Positions 26,673-36,867 are shown, counted from the stretch's first letter. The stretch: 64,000 nucleotides of DNA from Rhodococcus sp. UNC23MFCrub1.1 (GCF_000686025.1 NZ_JMLQ01000002.1:372001-436000), one strand, 5' to 3'. Made by a program: numbers and translations. The notes: generated by a model not told the origin, from the letters alone.

Positions 26673-27685
26673 GCAGAACGAACGATGTCACGACTCTGCT
26701 GGGCATGCACACGCGTGCAGCCTTCGTGGTGGTCGCCTTCAACGTCGCCGGTGTCGTTCTGGCCGCCGCCTCGACACTCGAGGGCGTCACCGAGCCGGCG
26801 CTCGTCGCGGTGGCGGTCGTCCTGCATGCCGTGTCCGTCGCGGCACTCCTCCGCGTCCCGGGCGATCCGATCCCTTTCGGCGCGACGGCAGCCGTCACGC
26901 TCACCGGCCCGCTGTCGTGTGCGATCGTCCTCGCCGCGCTTCCGGTGCCGATCGGGAGCCCTCTGCAGATGTGGCCGATCGGGACGGCGGCCGGGATCTA
27001 CACCTTCCTCTGTGTCCGTGGGCGCACGTGGTGGGCGTGGGCCGGGTTCCTCGGCATCTTCGTCGTCACGCTCGTCTGGTGCCTGCTGACCGAGCAGAGC
27101 GCGGTCGACGCCGTGCTGTACGTGCTGCCCAGCGGCGCGCTGGTGTTGATGGGCACGTTCTTCGCGTTCGCGCTGCGCTCACCCGTCACGGACATCTTCC
27201 GGCTACGGGAGGAGTCCACGAGACAGGCAGCGGAGGAAGCGGCGGCCGCCGCGGCACTGCACGAGCGGGACCTGCAGCTGACCCGGCTCGACGAGCTGGC
27301 CCGCCCTCTCCTCACCAGGATCGCCTCGGGTGAGCCGCTGTCCGACGACGAGCGACTGAGCTGCCGTCTTCTCGAGTTCCATCTGCGGGACACCCTGCGT
27401 GCCGCGGGACTGGCCGACTCCGAGGTGAGCAGTGCGGCGCGGGCCGCGCGGAGTCGGGGAGTCGACGTGGTCCTGCTCGACGACCGCGGCGCGGACGCGA
27501 CCGGCGTGGTCGATCGCGACATCGTGACCTCGGTGATCACCGCCCTCGAGAGCGACTCCACCAGCGCGGTGACGGTGCGTCTTCTTCCGCCGGACCGGGA
27601 CTCGGCGGCGTCCATCCTGGTCACGGGAGCGGACGGAACGCACCGGGCCGAGTTCGACCGATCGGGCACCCGGCTGTCCTCCTGA
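26669..27685 (+). CDS. Membrane protein related to sensor kinases but lacking kinase boxes
   Basis: This 338-residue protein mirrors the preceding kinase in layout. It has six hydrophobic segments, a charged coiled-coil-like linker (REESTRQAAEEAAAAAALHERD) and a C-terminal domain of about 130 residues. That domain holds SCRLLEFHLRDTLRAAGL, reminiscent of a histidine-kinase region, but no N or G box is visible. It overlaps the kinase gene by 4 bases. It may be a degenerate partner kinase or a signal input subunit; the assignment is by architecture only. Confidence 0.7.
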   Translation: MSRTNDVTTLLGMHTRAAFVVVAFNVAGVVLAAASTLEGVTEPALVAVAVVLHAVSVAALLRVPGDPIPFGATAAVTLTGPLSCAIVLAALPVPIGSPLQMWPIGTAAGIYTFLCVRGRTWWAWAGFLGIFVVTLVWCLLTEQSAVDAVLYVLPSGALVLMGTFFAFALRSPVTDIFRLREESTRQAAEEAAAAAALHERDLQLTRLDELARPLLTRIASGEPLSDDERLSCRLLEFHLRDTLRAAGLADSEVSSAARAARSRGVDVVLLDDRGADATGVVDRDIVTSVITALESDSTSAVTVRLLPPDRDSAASILVTGADGTHRAEFDRSGTRLSS

Positions 27686-27726
27686 GAGTCACGCCCCGTT
27701 CAAGTCCGTGCGGCACGGTGCGGAGC

Positions 27727-29247
27727 ATGCAGATCTCGCGACGCTCCCTGTTCCGCTACGCCGCGCTCGGTGCCGCGGCCACGCCGTTGCTCGCCTGCAG
27801 CACCGGGCCCACCCTGGTGCGGGCGCGCCCGTCGCTGACCCACGGCGTCGCGAGCGGCGACGTCCGTGCCGATGGTGCGCTCGTCTGGGCACGGTCGGAC
27901 ACGCCCGCGACGATGATCGTCGACACGTCGGCCACCGACGCGTTCTCCTCCGTCACGACGACGCGGGGACCTCTCCTCACACCGCAGTCCGACGGCACCG
28001 GCGTGCTGCGCCTCACGGGTCTGCCGGCGGGACAGCGAGTGCACTACCGCGTGACGCTGGAGGGCGAGGACGGCGCCACGTCGGAGCCCGTCACCGGGGT
28101 GTTCTCCACGGCTCCCGACAGCCCGTCGAACATTCGCCTCCTGTGGGGCGGCGACACGGCGGGCCAGGGTTACGGGATCAATCCCGACATCGGCGGCATG
28201 ACCATCTTCGGAGCGATGGCCGATCGGGAACCGGACCTGTTCCTGCACAGCGGCGACGTCATCTATGCCGACGGGCCGCTCGAGGAGAGCGTCACGTTGC
28301 CCGACGGCCGGGTGTGGCGGAACACGATGTCCGAGGCCAAGTCCAAGGTCGCGGAGACCCTCGACGAGTATCGCGGGCAGTACGCGTACAACCTCACCGA
28401 CGACAACTACCGGCGCTTCAATTCCTCGGTCGCGCAGGTGGTGCAGTGGGACGATCACGAGACCGTCAACAACTGGTATCCCGGTGAGATTCTCGACCTC
28501 GAGCAGTACACCGTGAAAGATGTGAACCTGTTGTCGCAGCGGGCTTTGCAGGCCTTTCACGAGTGGCTCCCGGTCGCTCCCGCCGAGGCCGTCGACGGGC
28601 GGGTGTACCGGAAGATCGCCTACGGTCCGCTGCTCGACGTCTTCGTCCTGGACATGCGGAGCTACAAGGACGCGAACAGTGCCAACACCGCCCCGACCGG
28701 GGAGATTCTCGGAGATGCACAGCGGCGGTGGCTGATCGACGAGCTGTCGCGCTCGACCGCCACGTGGAAGATCATCGCCAACGACCTCCCCCTGGGGCTC
28801 GTGGTGCCGGACGGCAAGACCGCGCAGGAGGGCGTCGGCAACGGTGATCCCGGCGCCCCGCTCGGTCGGGAGACCGACATCGCGCAGGTACTCACCGCGA
28901 TCGACCGGAACGACGTCACCGGCACCGTGTGGCTCACCGCCGACGTGCATTACACGGCGGCGCATCGGTATTCACCCGAGCGCGCCGCCTACCAGGAGTT
29001 CCGCGAATTCTGGGAGTTCGTCAGCGGGCCTCTCAACGCGGGTGCGTTCGGGCCGAACGACCTCGATCCCACCTTCGGCCCGGAGGCGGTGTTCGTGCAC
29101 GCACCGCCGGAGCCGAATGCCTCACCGCTCGATACCTTCCAGCACTTCGGGGAGGTGCTGATCGACAAGGACTCGCGGTCGCTGACGGTGAACCTGTGCG
29201 ACGGAACCGGGGCGGTTCTCTTCACGCAGGTGCTGCCGGCGCCCTGA
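27727..29247 (+). CDS. PhoD-like alkaline phosphatase/phosphodiesterase, Tat-exported
   Basis: This 506-residue protein starts MQISRRSLFRYAALGAAA, a twin-arginine signal, followed by a Cys (LLACSTG) that could be lipidated. An N-terminal Ig-like PhoD domain (THGVASGDVRADGALVWAR) precedes the metallophosphatase domain with LHSGDVIYADGP, QWDDHETVNNW, SYKDANS and TADVHYTAA. PhoD enzymes hydrolyse phosphomono- and diesters outside the membrane using Fe/Ca. ATG 27727 gives the best Tat start; GTG 27718 is in frame upstream. Confidence 0.88.
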   Translation: MQISRRSLFRYAALGAAATPLLACSTGPTLVRARPSLTHGVASGDVRADGALVWARSDTPATMIVDTSATDAFSSVTTTRGPLLTPQSDGTGVLRLTGLPAGQRVHYRVTLEGEDGATSEPVTGVFSTAPDSPSNIRLLWGGDTAGQGYGINPDIGGMTIFGAMADREPDLFLHSGDVIYADGPLEESVTLPDGRVWRNTMSEAKSKVAETLDEYRGQYAYNLTDDNYRRFNSSVAQVVQWDDHETVNNWYPGEILDLEQYTVKDVNLLSQRALQAFHEWLPVAPAEAVDGRVYRKIAYGPLLDVFVLDMRSYKDANSANTAPTGEILGDAQRRWLIDELSRSTATWKIIANDLPLGLVVPDGKTAQEGVGNGDPGAPLGRETDIAQVLTAIDRNDVTGTVWLTADVHYTAAHRYSPERAAYQEFREFWEFVSGPLNAGAFGPNDLDPTFGPEAVFVHAPPEPNASPLDTFQHFGEVLIDKDSRSLTVNLCDGTGAVLFTQVLPAP

Positions 29248-29251
29248 CCGG

Positions 29252-29944
29252 CTACTTGCGCCCGGCCGCCCAGCGCATGCCCCAGCCGTACTTCTTGTCC
29301 AGGTCCGCCTGGCTGCCCTGGATGTACTCGACCTCGCGCGTGACCGTGATGCCCTGGCCGGTGTTCTGGATCAGCGCGATGGAGCAGATGCGGGCGGAGT
29401 TGTTGTCGGAGTCCAGACGCACCTCCACCTGCGGGCCGCTGGTGGGGAACAGCGTGACGACGCCGTCGACCGCGGCCCAGTTCGGGGCGCCGTCGTAGAT
29501 CATCGCGAAAATAAGAATGCGCTTGAAGGCGTCGGGCCGCGCGAGGTTGATGTGCATGTTCTCGCCGCCCGTGACGGATCCGGAGCGGTCGTCGCCGTCG
29601 AGCTGGATGAACGGTGCGCTCTCGAGGGCGCCGAAGCTCTTGCCCAGCGCCTGGATGACGCCCTTCGACCCGTCGGCCAGCTCGTACAGGCAGCCGAGGT
29701 CGAGGTCGACGCCGCCGGTGCCGTACGACGCGGCGGCGAGCTTCGCGAGGAAGCCCTTCTTCTTCGGCTCGGGTGCGGCCGCGCCCTGCGACCAGTTGAG
29801 GTTGACGCGCATCGCGCCCTGGCTCTCGCCTTTCTTGGCCAGATTCACCGTCGGCGCGGCCTTCGACAGCGTCACCTTGCTCAGATTGACACCGCCCGCT
29901 GTCGGGGCGGGGGTGGACGGCCTTTTGGTGTAGTCGATCGCCAT
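29252..29944 (-). CDS. TerD-family protein
   Basis: This 230-residue protein has the TerD fold markers GGVDLDLGCLYELADG, FIQLDGDDRSGSVTGGENMHIN (calcium-binding acidic loops) and SIALIQNTGQGITVTREVEYIQG. The N-terminus holds two copies of a VNLxK/VxLxK segment. TerD proteins are calcium-binding cytosolic proteins tied to tellurite or stress responses. ATG 29944 is used because upstream codons are not conserved-looking. It is convergent with the phosphatase gene, 4 bases apart. Confidence 0.85.
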   Translation of the reverse strand: MAIDYTKRPSTPAPTAGGVNLSKVTLSKAAPTVNLAKKGESQGAMRVNLNWSQGAAAPEPKKKGFLAKLAAASYGTGGVDLDLGCLYELADGSKGVIQALGKSFGALESAPFIQLDGDDRSGSVTGGENMHINLARPDAFKRILIFAMIYDGAPNWAAVDGVVTLFPTSGPQVEVRLDSDNNSARICSIALIQNTGQGITVTREVEYIQGSQADLDKKYGWGMRWAAGRK

Positions 29945-30087
29945 GGATGGGAGGCCTTTCTTCCGGAAACGGCGGTGTCCGTTTCGCGCACTTCCCTCAG
30001 CGTAGTCGCCGTGAGCGGGCCGCACCTACCCTCGACCAGTCCTGCACTGCGAGAGCAACTTCGGCCGAAAAATTTTCTAAAGGGTGC

Positions 30088-30114
30088 TTGGCACTCTCGG
30101 GTGGAGAGTGCTAA
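30088..30114. promoter_or_regulatory. CIRCE element (HrcA operator)
   Basis: TTGGCACTC-N9-GAGTGCTAA, one base from the consensus TTAGCACTC-N9-GAGTGCTAA. It lies 72 bases upstream of the Hsp20 start, which implies control by HrcA. Confidence 0.88.
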
Positions 30115-30185
30115 ATTCGGTGTCACGCACAGAGGAGCCGAGCATGACGGGCTCGGTGTCCACGAGATACAGGAGGTGTGTTGCT

Positions 30186-30635
30186 GTGCTTCGCTTCGAT
30201 CCTTTCCGTGACCTCGACGCCGTGACCTCGAGCTTGCTGGGAGCCGGGTCGGGCACCGACCGTTCGCCGCGGTTCATGCCGATGGATCTGTACAAGGTCG
30301 ACGACCATTACGTCCTCGACGCGGATCTCCCCGGTGTGGATCCGGGCTCGATCGACCTCGACGTCGACCGTGGAACCCTCACGGTGACGGCCCACCGTTC
30401 GGCACCGAGCGGCGACTCCCGGCAGTGGCTCACCTCGGAGCGCTTCACCGGTACCTACCGTCGCCAGCTCGCGCTGGGTGACGGCATCGACACCGAGCGC
30501 ATCACCGCGTCGTACGACAACGGTGTTCTCTCCGTGCACATCCCGCTGTCCGAGCGCGCCGCGCCGCGCAAGATCAACATCGCGCAGGCCGAGAACACCG
30601 GTGAGCAGACCTCGCTCGAGGCTTCGGCGTCCTGA
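30186..30635 (+). CDS. Small heat-shock protein (Hsp20)
   Basis: This 149-residue chaperone has the alpha-crystallin domain from about residue 35: PMDLYKVDDHYVLDADLPGVDPGSIDLDV, TVTAHRS, RQLALGDGIDTERITASYDNGVLSVHIP. A short N-terminal arm RFDPFRDLDAV and a C-terminal tail flank it. It binds unfolding proteins in the cytosol. GTG 30186 has AGGAGG 11 bases upstream. It is likely repressed by HrcA through the CIRCE site and terminated by the hairpin at 30648. Confidence 0.9.
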   Translation: MLRFDPFRDLDAVTSSLLGAGSGTDRSPRFMPMDLYKVDDHYVLDADLPGVDPGSIDLDVDRGTLTVTAHRSAPSGDSRQWLTSERFTGTYRRQLALGDGIDTERITASYDNGVLSVHIPLSERAAPRKINIAQAENTGEQTSLEASAS

Positions 30636-30647
30636 CACCGCATTCCG

Positions 30648-30689
30648 GACAGCGCTGGGCCCTCTCACCAGGGAGTGTCCAGCGCTGTC
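30648..30689. terminator. Hairpin terminator after hsp20
   Basis: Perfect 11-base stem GACAGCGCTGG/CCAGCGCTGTC around a 20-base loop that can itself form a CCCT/AGGG stem; 12 bases after the stop codon. Confidence 0.65.
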
Positions 30690-30736
30690 GTCGATTCGGG
30701 GGTTCCGAGGCACACCCCGCCCAGTAGGTTCGAACC

Positions 30737-31612
30737 ATGACCGACTCCACGGCAGCCGCCCATGCCCGCGCCGCGTACCGCACGTTCGAGCCCTTCCACA
30801 TCTCGGCGTACTTCAATCCCGAACTCGGAGCGGCGGGCCGGGACACGGGTCTCGACGGACACGCCTGGTACGTGGGCTCGCGCGCCGAGCCGATGGGGCC
30901 GTGTGCCGCCGGGGTGGTCGCCGCCGCGTTCTACAGCTTCAACACCACGCTGATCGAGCGCTCCTGGCCCGCGGCGATCGCCGCCGGCCTCGACACCGTG
31001 GCTCGGCGCCGATGGGACGCGCTGGACACCGTCCTCGGAGGTGCGCTGGGTGAGTCGGTGTCCGACCCGGGCCTCACGTCGCTGGCCGACCGCCTGCACG
31101 GCATCGGCGACACGCTTACCTTCGCCGGCCGCCCACTGTCCGCAGCGTGGCATCAGTCGTCGGCGCCCGACGTCCCGCACCTACAGTTGTGGCACGCCAT
31201 CGCGGTTCTGCGGGAATGGCGCGGCGACGGCCACCTCGCGGCTCTCCTCGACGCAGACCTCGATCCGACGGAGGCCGGTGTCTTCCACGAGGCCCAGCAT
31301 CCCGAGCCCGGTGCTCGTCGGGTGCTCGGGCGTCGCATCACCCAGCTGACGCGCGAGTGGTCGGACGAGCAGTGGGACTCGGCGGCCGAGCGTCTCGCCG
31401 CGCGCGGTCTCGTCAGGACGGCCGTCGGCGTCGAGACTCTGACGGACGACGGTGTCGCACTCGACCGCCACATCGAGGACCGCACCGACGCGATGGCCGC
31501 CGCCGCGTGGCGCGGTGTCGACGACGCGGAGGAGCTCATCTCCTCCGCGCGCCCCTACGTCAAGGCAGTCATCTCCGCGGGCATCCTGCCGGGAACGAAG
31601 AAGAAGGGCTGA
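30737..31612 (+). CDS. SCO6745-type HTH_67 family protein
   Basis: This 291-residue protein has the pattern of the actinobacterial SCO6745 family. It shows RTFEPFHISAYFNPE near the N-terminus, GHAWYVGSRAEPMGPCAAGVVAAAFYSFN, HLQLWHAIAVLREWRGDGHLAAL, HEAQH and a C-terminal winged-helix-like region with LAARGLVRTAVGVETLTDDGVAL. The function is not established. It is monocistronic and ends one base before the convergent SorC-type regulator. Confidence 0.75.
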   Translation: MTDSTAAAHARAAYRTFEPFHISAYFNPELGAAGRDTGLDGHAWYVGSRAEPMGPCAAGVVAAAFYSFNTTLIERSWPAAIAAGLDTVARRRWDALDTVLGGALGESVSDPGLTSLADRLHGIGDTLTFAGRPLSAAWHQSSAPDVPHLQLWHAIAVLREWRGDGHLAALLDADLDPTEAGVFHEAQHPEPGARRVLGRRITQLTREWSDEQWDSAAERLAARGLVRTAVGVETLTDDGVALDRHIEDRTDAMAAAAWRGVDDAEELISSARPYVKAVISAGILPGTKKKG

Positions 31613-31613
31613 C

Positions 31614-32606
31614 CTACGCCTGCAGCAGGGTCGCCGCGCTGAGGTCGTCGATCACGAGATCGGTGACGATCTTTCCCGCGAGGGCCGCTCGCAGCGCGGT
31701 GAGCTTGTACTCGCCGGCGACGATGCACACGCGTCGCGGCACGGCTTTGAGTCGGTCCAGGCGTGGGCCGCTTGCACGTTCGTTCAGCGCGATGCGGTCG
31801 TAGCTGCCGTCGGAGCGGAGGAAGACGGTGGCGATGTCGCCGACGACGCCGTCCCGGTCGAGTTCCTCGAGATCCGACTTCTCCAGGTAACCCGCGCTGT
31901 AGACGTGGCTCGGTACAGCGCCGCCGTGCACGCCGATGCTGAACACGGCGAGGTCCATCCGGTCCTGCAGGTCGAGCACGCGTTTGATGCTGCGTTCGCG
32001 CCACAGCATCTGCCGAGTCTCCGGGTAGTCGAAGAACGCGGGAACCGGAAAGCCCTGGGGGAGAGCGCCGTACGCGTCGGCGACAGTGCGGACGATGTCC
32101 GTCGCGTAGGACACTCCGGTGGTGCGCGTGTTGGCTGCGCCGTTGAGTTGAACCACGTGCGAGTTGTGGGTGCGCTTCGGGGCGAGGTGTCGACTGACCG
32201 CGCTCACCGTCGTGCCCCACGCGACGCCCATGACCATGTCGGAGGCGAAGAACGTCGTCAGCAGGCGGCCCGCGAACATGGCGACCCGGTCCAGGCGATC
32301 GACGTCGCTGACGGTCTCCGGAACAGGCACGACGTGGGCACGGACGCCGTACCGATCGGCGAAGGCACGCTCGAGCCCGGGTGCCTGGCCGAGAGCGGTG
32401 CTGATCTTGATCTCCACGAGTCCCGACGTGCGGGCGAAGGTGATCAGCCGCGACACCGTGCTGCGGGAGACGCCCATCTCGCGGCCGATCGCGGCCATCG
32501 TCAAGTCCTGGAAGTAGTAGAGCCGCGCCGCCTGCACCGCGTCGATCGTGCGCGGATCCGTCGCATCGGGGAGCAGGTGTTCCCCATAGATCTGCAGCTC
32601 CGACAT
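31614..32606 (-). CDS. SorC/DeoR-type sugar-binding transcriptional regulator
   Basis: This 330-residue protein has an N-terminal helix-turn-helix (residues 25-60, YYFQDLTMAAIGREMGVSRSTVSRL). It is followed by a SorC-type phosphosugar-binding domain with GVAWGTTVSAVSRHL, VVQLNGAAN, FSIGVHGG and VCIVAGEYKL. It is divergent from glpFKD, so it most likely senses glycerol 3-phosphate or dihydroxyacetone phosphate and controls the glycerol operon. The operator is probably the perfect palindrome at 32661. Confidence 0.85.
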   Translation of the reverse strand: MSELQIYGEHLLPDATDPRTIDAVQAARLYYFQDLTMAAIGREMGVSRSTVSRLITFARTSGLVEIKISTALGQAPGLERAFADRYGVRAHVVPVPETVSDVDRLDRVAMFAGRLLTTFFASDMVMGVAWGTTVSAVSRHLAPKRTHNSHVVQLNGAANTRTTGVSYATDIVRTVADAYGALPQGFPVPAFFDYPETRQMLWRERSIKRVLDLQDRMDLAVFSIGVHGGAVPSHVYSAGYLEKSDLEELDRDGVVGDIATVFLRSDGSYDRIALNERASGPRLDRLKAVPRRVCIVAGEYKLTALRAALAGKIVTDLVIDDLSAATLLQA

Positions 32607-32660
32607 GAGCCCACGCTAAACCACATCTGGACCGCCGCGGTATCGCGATCCGGTCCGACT

Positions 32661-32674
32661 TGCACATATGTGCA
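32661..32674. promoter_or_regulatory. Perfect palindrome, candidate operator of the glycerol regulator
   Basis: TGCACATATGTGCA, a perfect 14-base palindrome in the divergent region. A related half-site, GTGCATGT, lies about 17 bases further on. Confidence 0.5.
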
Positions 32675-32680
32675 CGCGGT

Positions 32681-32708
32681 TTGCGACAACGTGCATGTCA
32701 CCTAGCAT
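32681..32708 (+). promoter_or_regulatory. Possible glpF promoter
   Basis: TTGCGA, 16-base spacer, TAGCAT. It is about 50 bases before the glpF start and just downstream of the palindrome. By eye only. Confidence 0.35.
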
Positions 32709-32758
32709 GGCTTCCAGTTGCTCTTTATGGCCTGGATCACAAACACGAGGGAGATGGC

Positions 32759-33598
32759 GTGACGGACAAACGCGCGAAGTGGGGGCTGCCTGCAGAGATG
32801 GCAGCCGAGTTCGCGGGAACGATGATTCTGATTCTGTTCGGTGCCGGCGTCGTGGCGCAGGTGGTCTCCGGCGGTGAGTCCGGGAGCCTCGGTGACCACG
32901 ACTCGATCGCCTGGGCCTGGGGCCTGGGCGTCATGTTCGGCATCTACGTCGCCGGCCGCGCCACCGGTGCGCACCTCAATCCGGCTGTGACGCTGTCGTT
33001 CGCGTTGTTCCGGGGCTTCGCGTGGTCGAAGGTCGCGCCGTACGCGCTCGCGCAGACTCTCGGTGCCTTCGTCGCCGCGCTGCTGGTGCGGTGGAACTAC
33101 AACGACATGCTGAACGCGATCGATCCCGAGCACACCACCGCGACGCAGACGATCTTCTCGACGCTGCCCGGCAACGGCACGCTGCCCGTCAGCCTCGGCT
33201 CCGCGCTGATCGACCAGATCATCGGTACCGCGATCCTGCTCTTCCTCATCGTCGCCGTGTCCGACTCGCGTAACAGCCCGCCGCTGTCCAACATGGCCCC
33301 GCTGATCGTCGGACTCATCGTCGTGGCCATCGGCTTCGCATGGGGCACCAACGCCGGTTACGCGATCAACCCGGCTCGTGACTTCGGACCCCGCCTGGCG
33401 TCGTTCATCACGGGATACGGTGGGGCATGGCGAGATCAGTACGGCAGCCTCTACTTCTGGGTGCCGATCCTCGGGCCCATCATCGGCGGCCCCATCGGCG
33501 TCCTGCTGTACGACAACCTGGTGGGTCGGTTCCTGCCGGCCGATCCCGACGGCGACGACGAGCAAGAGCCCAGCCGTCTGCCCGAGAAGTCCGCATGA
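32759..33598 (+). CDS. glpF: Glycerol uptake facilitator (aquaglyceroporin)
   Basis: This 279-residue MIP-family channel has six transmembrane helices and the two pore NPA motifs, [11 protein letters not shown] and [12 protein letters not shown]. The Asp after the second NPA (NPARD) is characteristic of glycerol-conducting members. GTG 32759 follows GAGGGAGA. It is the first gene of glpFKD and admits glycerol for the kinase encoded next. Confidence 0.93.
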   Translation: MTDKRAKWGLPAEMAAEFAGTMILILFGAGVVAQVVSGGESGSLGDHDSIAWAWGLGVMFGIYVAGRATGAHLNPAVTLSFALFRGFAWSKVAPYALAQTLGAFVAALLVRWNYNDMLNAIDPEHTTATQTIFSTLPGNGTLPVSLGSALIDQIIGTAILLFLIVAVSDSRNSPPLSNMAPLIVGLIVVAIGFAWGTNAGYAINPARDFGPRLASFITGYGGAWRDQYGSLYFWVPILGPIIGGPIGVLLYDNLVGRFLPADPDGDDEQEPSRLPEKSA

Positions 33599-33629
33599 TC
33601 GTCCACTCCACTACCCAGGGGAACCACTC

Positions 33630-35141
33630 ATGACCGAAACCCGTTACGTCGCAGCGATCGATCAGGGCACCACCTCGACTCGGTGCATGATCTTCGATCA
33701 CAAGGGCACCGTCGTCGCCGCCGATCAGCGCGAGCACAAGCAGATCTTCCCGCAGGCCGGCTGGGTCGAGCACGACGCCGTGGAGATCTGGAACAACGTC
33801 CGCAGTGTCTCCGCCGGCGCACTCGCCGCGGCCGACCTCACCCCGTCGGACATCGCGGCCGTGGGCATCACCAACCAGCGCGAGACCGCACTGGTGTGGG
33901 AGCGTGCCACCGGCAAGCCCGTCTACAACGCCATCGTCTGGCAGGACACTCGCACCGACCGCATCGTCACCAAGCTCGGCGGGGGCGACGCCACCAAGTA
34001 CACCGCGAAGACCGGCCTGCCGCTCGCGACCTACTTCTCGGGCCCCAAGGTCAAGTGGATCCTCGACAACGTCGAGGGCGCGCAGGAGAAGGCCGACGCC
34101 GGCGAGCTGTGCTTCGGCAACATGGACACCTGGGTCCTGTGGAACATGACGGGCGGTGTCGACGGCGGTCTGCACTACACCGATCCCACCAATGCCTCGC
34201 GCACGCTGCTGATGGATCTCGACACCCTGTCCTGGGACGAGAGCATCTGTGCGGACATGGGCATCCCGATGTCCATGCTCCCCGAGATCCGCAGCTCCTC
34301 CGAGGTGTACGGCAACGTCCGCGAGCGCGGTTCGCTCAGCGGTGTCCCCATCGCCGGCATCCTCGGCGATCAGCAGGCCGCCACGTTCGGTCAGGCGTGC
34401 CTGTCGCCCGGTGAGGCGAAGAACACCTATGGCACAGGCAACTTCGTGCTGTTGAACACAGGCACCGACAAGGTGATGAGCAAGAACGGACTGCTCACCA
34501 CGGTCTGCTACAAGATCGGCGACCAGCCGACGGTGTACGCCCTCGAGGGTTCCATCGCCGTCACCGGATCGCTCGTGCAGTGGCTGCGCGATAACCTTGG
34601 AATGATCTCCACCGCAGCAGATATCGAGACCGACGCCCGCTCCGTCGACGACAACGGCGGCGCCTACTTCGTGCCCGCGTTCTCCGGTCTGTTCGCCCCG
34701 CACTGGCGCTCCGACGCCCGCGGCGCCATCGTCGGACTCACCCGTTTCGTCAACAAGGGCCACCTGGCGCGGGCCGTTCTCGAGGCCACCGCCTACCAGA
34801 CGCGCGAGGTCATCGAGGCCATGAACGCCGATTCGGGCGTCGACCTCGAGGTGCTCAAGGTCGACGGCGGTATGGTGGTGAACGAGCTGCTGATGCAGTT
34901 CCAGTCCGACATTCTGAACGTGGATGTCGTCCGGCCGGTGGTCGCCGAGACCACCGCACTGGGCGCGGCGTACGCAGCGGGCCTGGCCGTCGGTTTCTGG
35001 GCGAGCGAGGACGAGATCCGCGAGAACTGGGCCGAGGACAAGACATGGACACCGTCCATGGATGACGCGGAGCGAGACAAGCTCTACGCCGGTTGGAAGA
35101 AAGCCGTCACACGAACACTCGATTGGGTCGATGCCGAATGA
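33630..35141 (+). CDS. glpK: Glycerol kinase
   Basis: This 503-residue FGGY kinase makes sn-glycerol 3-phosphate. It shows [12 protein letters not shown] (phosphate 1 loop), [51 protein letters not shown] and the C-terminal [17 protein letters not shown]. Length and motifs are normal. It lies 31 bases after glpF and overlaps glpD by 4 bases. Confidence 0.96.
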   Translation: MTETRYVAAIDQGTTSTRCMIFDHKGTVVAADQREHKQIFPQAGWVEHDAVEIWNNVRSVSAGALAAADLTPSDIAAVGITNQRETALVWERATGKPVYNAIVWQDTRTDRIVTKLGGGDATKYTAKTGLPLATYFSGPKVKWILDNVEGAQEKADAGELCFGNMDTWVLWNMTGGVDGGLHYTDPTNASRTLLMDLDTLSWDESICADMGIPMSMLPEIRSSSEVYGNVRERGSLSGVPIAGILGDQQAATFGQACLSPGEAKNTYGTGNFVLLNTGTDKVMSKNGLLTTVCYKIGDQPTVYALEGSIAVTGSLVQWLRDNLGMISTAADIETDARSVDDNGGAYFVPAFSGLFAPHWRSDARGAIVGLTRFVNKGHLARAVLEATAYQTREVIEAMNADSGVDLEVLKVDGGMVVNELLMQFQSDILNVDVVRPVVAETTALGAAYAAGLAVGFWASEDEIRENWAEDKTWTPSMDDAERDKLYAGWKKAVTRTLDWVDAE

Positions 35142-36847
35142 ATTCCACCACAACAGCTCTCAGCCCCGAAGCACGCAAGGAAGCACTCCGACGTCTCGCC
35201 ACGGAGGAGATGGACGTTCTGGTCATCGGCGGCGGTGTCGTCGGTACCGGAGCTGCCCTCGACGCGGTCACCCGCGGCCTGAAGGTCGGCCTGGTCGAGG
35301 CGCGTGACTACGCCGCCGGGACGTCCAGCAGGTCCAGCAAGCTGTTCCACGGTGGCCTGCGCTACCTCGAGCAGTTCAACTTCGCACTGGTCTTCGAGGC
35401 GCTCAAGGAGCGGTCGCTGGTCCTCAACGACCTGTGCCCGCACCTCGCCCGCCCCGTGCCGTTCATCTACCCGCTCGAGAAGCTGATCGACCGGCCGTAC
35501 GTCGGCCTCGGTATCGGCGTCTACGACGTGATGGGTGCCGGCCGCGGTGTGCCCTCGCACCACAAGCACCTGGGCAAGAAGAAGACGCTGGAATCCTTTC
35601 CGTCGGGCAAGCGCTCCGCCATCCGCGGTGCCGTGCGCTTCTACGAGGGCCAGGTCGACGACGCCCGCCACACCATGATGATCGCCCGCACCGCCGCGGC
35701 CTACGGAGCGTTGTGCGCCAACAGCACTCGCGTCACCGGCTTCCTGCGTGAGGACGACCGCGTGATCGGCGTCGTCGCGACGGACCTCGAGTCGGGGGAG
35801 TCGTTCGAGATTCACGCCAAGCAGGTCATCAACGCTGCCGGTGTGTGGACCGACGAGATCCAGGAGATGGTCGGCGGTCGCGGGCAGTTCCAGGTTCGCG
35901 CGTCCAAGGGCGTGCACCTGGTGGTGCCCCGTAACCGCATCAACAGTTCGACGGGCATCATCACCCGCACCGAGAAGTCGCTGCTGTTCGTGATCCCGTG
36001 GGGGAGCCACTGGATCATCGGCACCACCGACACCGACTGGAAGCTCGACCTGGCGCATCCCGCGGCCAGCAAGAGCGACATCGACTACATCCTCGGGCAC
36101 GTCAACAAGCTGCTGCAGGATCCGCTGGACCACAAGGACGTCGTCGGTGTCTACGCCGGTCTGCGTCCGTTGCTGTACGGCGAATCCGACTCCACCAGCA
36201 CGCTGTCCCGCGAGCATGCCGTCTCCAGCCCCGTACGTGGCCTCACCGTCATCGCCGGCGGCAAGTACACGACGTACCGGGTCATGGCGAAGGACGCGGT
36301 CGACTCCGCGGTGCACAACATGGAGCGCAAGGTTCCGGAGTGCGTCACGGAGAAGATCCCGCTCGTGGGTGCCGACGGGTACTACGGCGCCTGGAACGCG
36401 CGCCAGCTCGCAGCCGACCGCGCAGGGATGCGCGTCGGACGCATGGAGCACCTGCTCGGTCGCTACGGCACCCTGGTCGGTGAGGTTCTCGACCTGATCG
36501 ATCAGAACCCGGAGCTCGGCAAGCCCCTGGAGAACGCACCCGACTATCTCAAGGCCGAGGCCGTCTACGCCGCAAGCCACGAGGGGGCGCAGCACCTCGA
36601 CGACATCCTGACGCGGCGCATCCGCGTGTCGATCGAGTTGGCCGACCGCGGCGAAGCTGCCGCAGCCGAGGTCGCCGGACTGGTCGCACCCATCCTCGGG
36701 TGGGACGAGCAGCACGTGTCCGACGAGATCGAGCACTACCGCAAGCGCGTTGCGGCAGAGCGCGAATCGCAGGCGCAGCCGGACGACGAGACCGCCGATG
36801 CCGCACGGCTCGGGGCTCCCGACGTGCGCGTGGGAGTCGGCGGCTGA
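35138..36847 (+). CDS. glpD: Glycerol-3-phosphate dehydrogenase (FAD, respiratory)
   Basis: This 569-residue flavoprotein oxidises glycerol 3-phosphate to dihydroxyacetone phosphate and feeds electrons to the quinone pool. It shows a [20 protein letters not shown] motif, [45 protein letters not shown] and [16 protein letters not shown]. The C-terminal cap domain holds a [16 protein letters not shown] stretch. It is the last gene of the operon, closed by a perfect bidirectional terminator 20 bases downstream. Confidence 0.95.
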   Translation: MNSTTTALSPEARKEALRRLATEEMDVLVIGGGVVGTGAALDAVTRGLKVGLVEARDYAAGTSSRSSKLFHGGLRYLEQFNFALVFEALKERSLVLNDLCPHLARPVPFIYPLEKLIDRPYVGLGIGVYDVMGAGRGVPSHHKHLGKKKTLESFPSGKRSAIRGAVRFYEGQVDDARHTMMIARTAAAYGALCANSTRVTGFLREDDRVIGVVATDLESGESFEIHAKQVINAAGVWTDEIQEMVGGRGQFQVRASKGVHLVVPRNRINSSTGIITRTEKSLLFVIPWGSHWIIGTTDTDWKLDLAHPAASKSDIDYILGHVNKLLQDPLDHKDVVGVYAGLRPLLYGESDSTSTLSREHAVSSPVRGLTVIAGGKYTTYRVMAKDAVDSAVHNMERKVPECVTEKIPLVGADGYYGAWNARQLAADRAGMRVGRMEHLLGRYGTLVGEVLDLIDQNPELGKPLENAPDYLKAEAVYAASHEGAQHLDDILTRRIRVSIELADRGEAAAAEVAGLVAPILGWDEQHVSDEIEHYRKRVAAERESQAQPDDETADAARLGAPDVRVGVGG

Positions 36848-36867
36848 CCCTCCGCACCTTGCACGAC

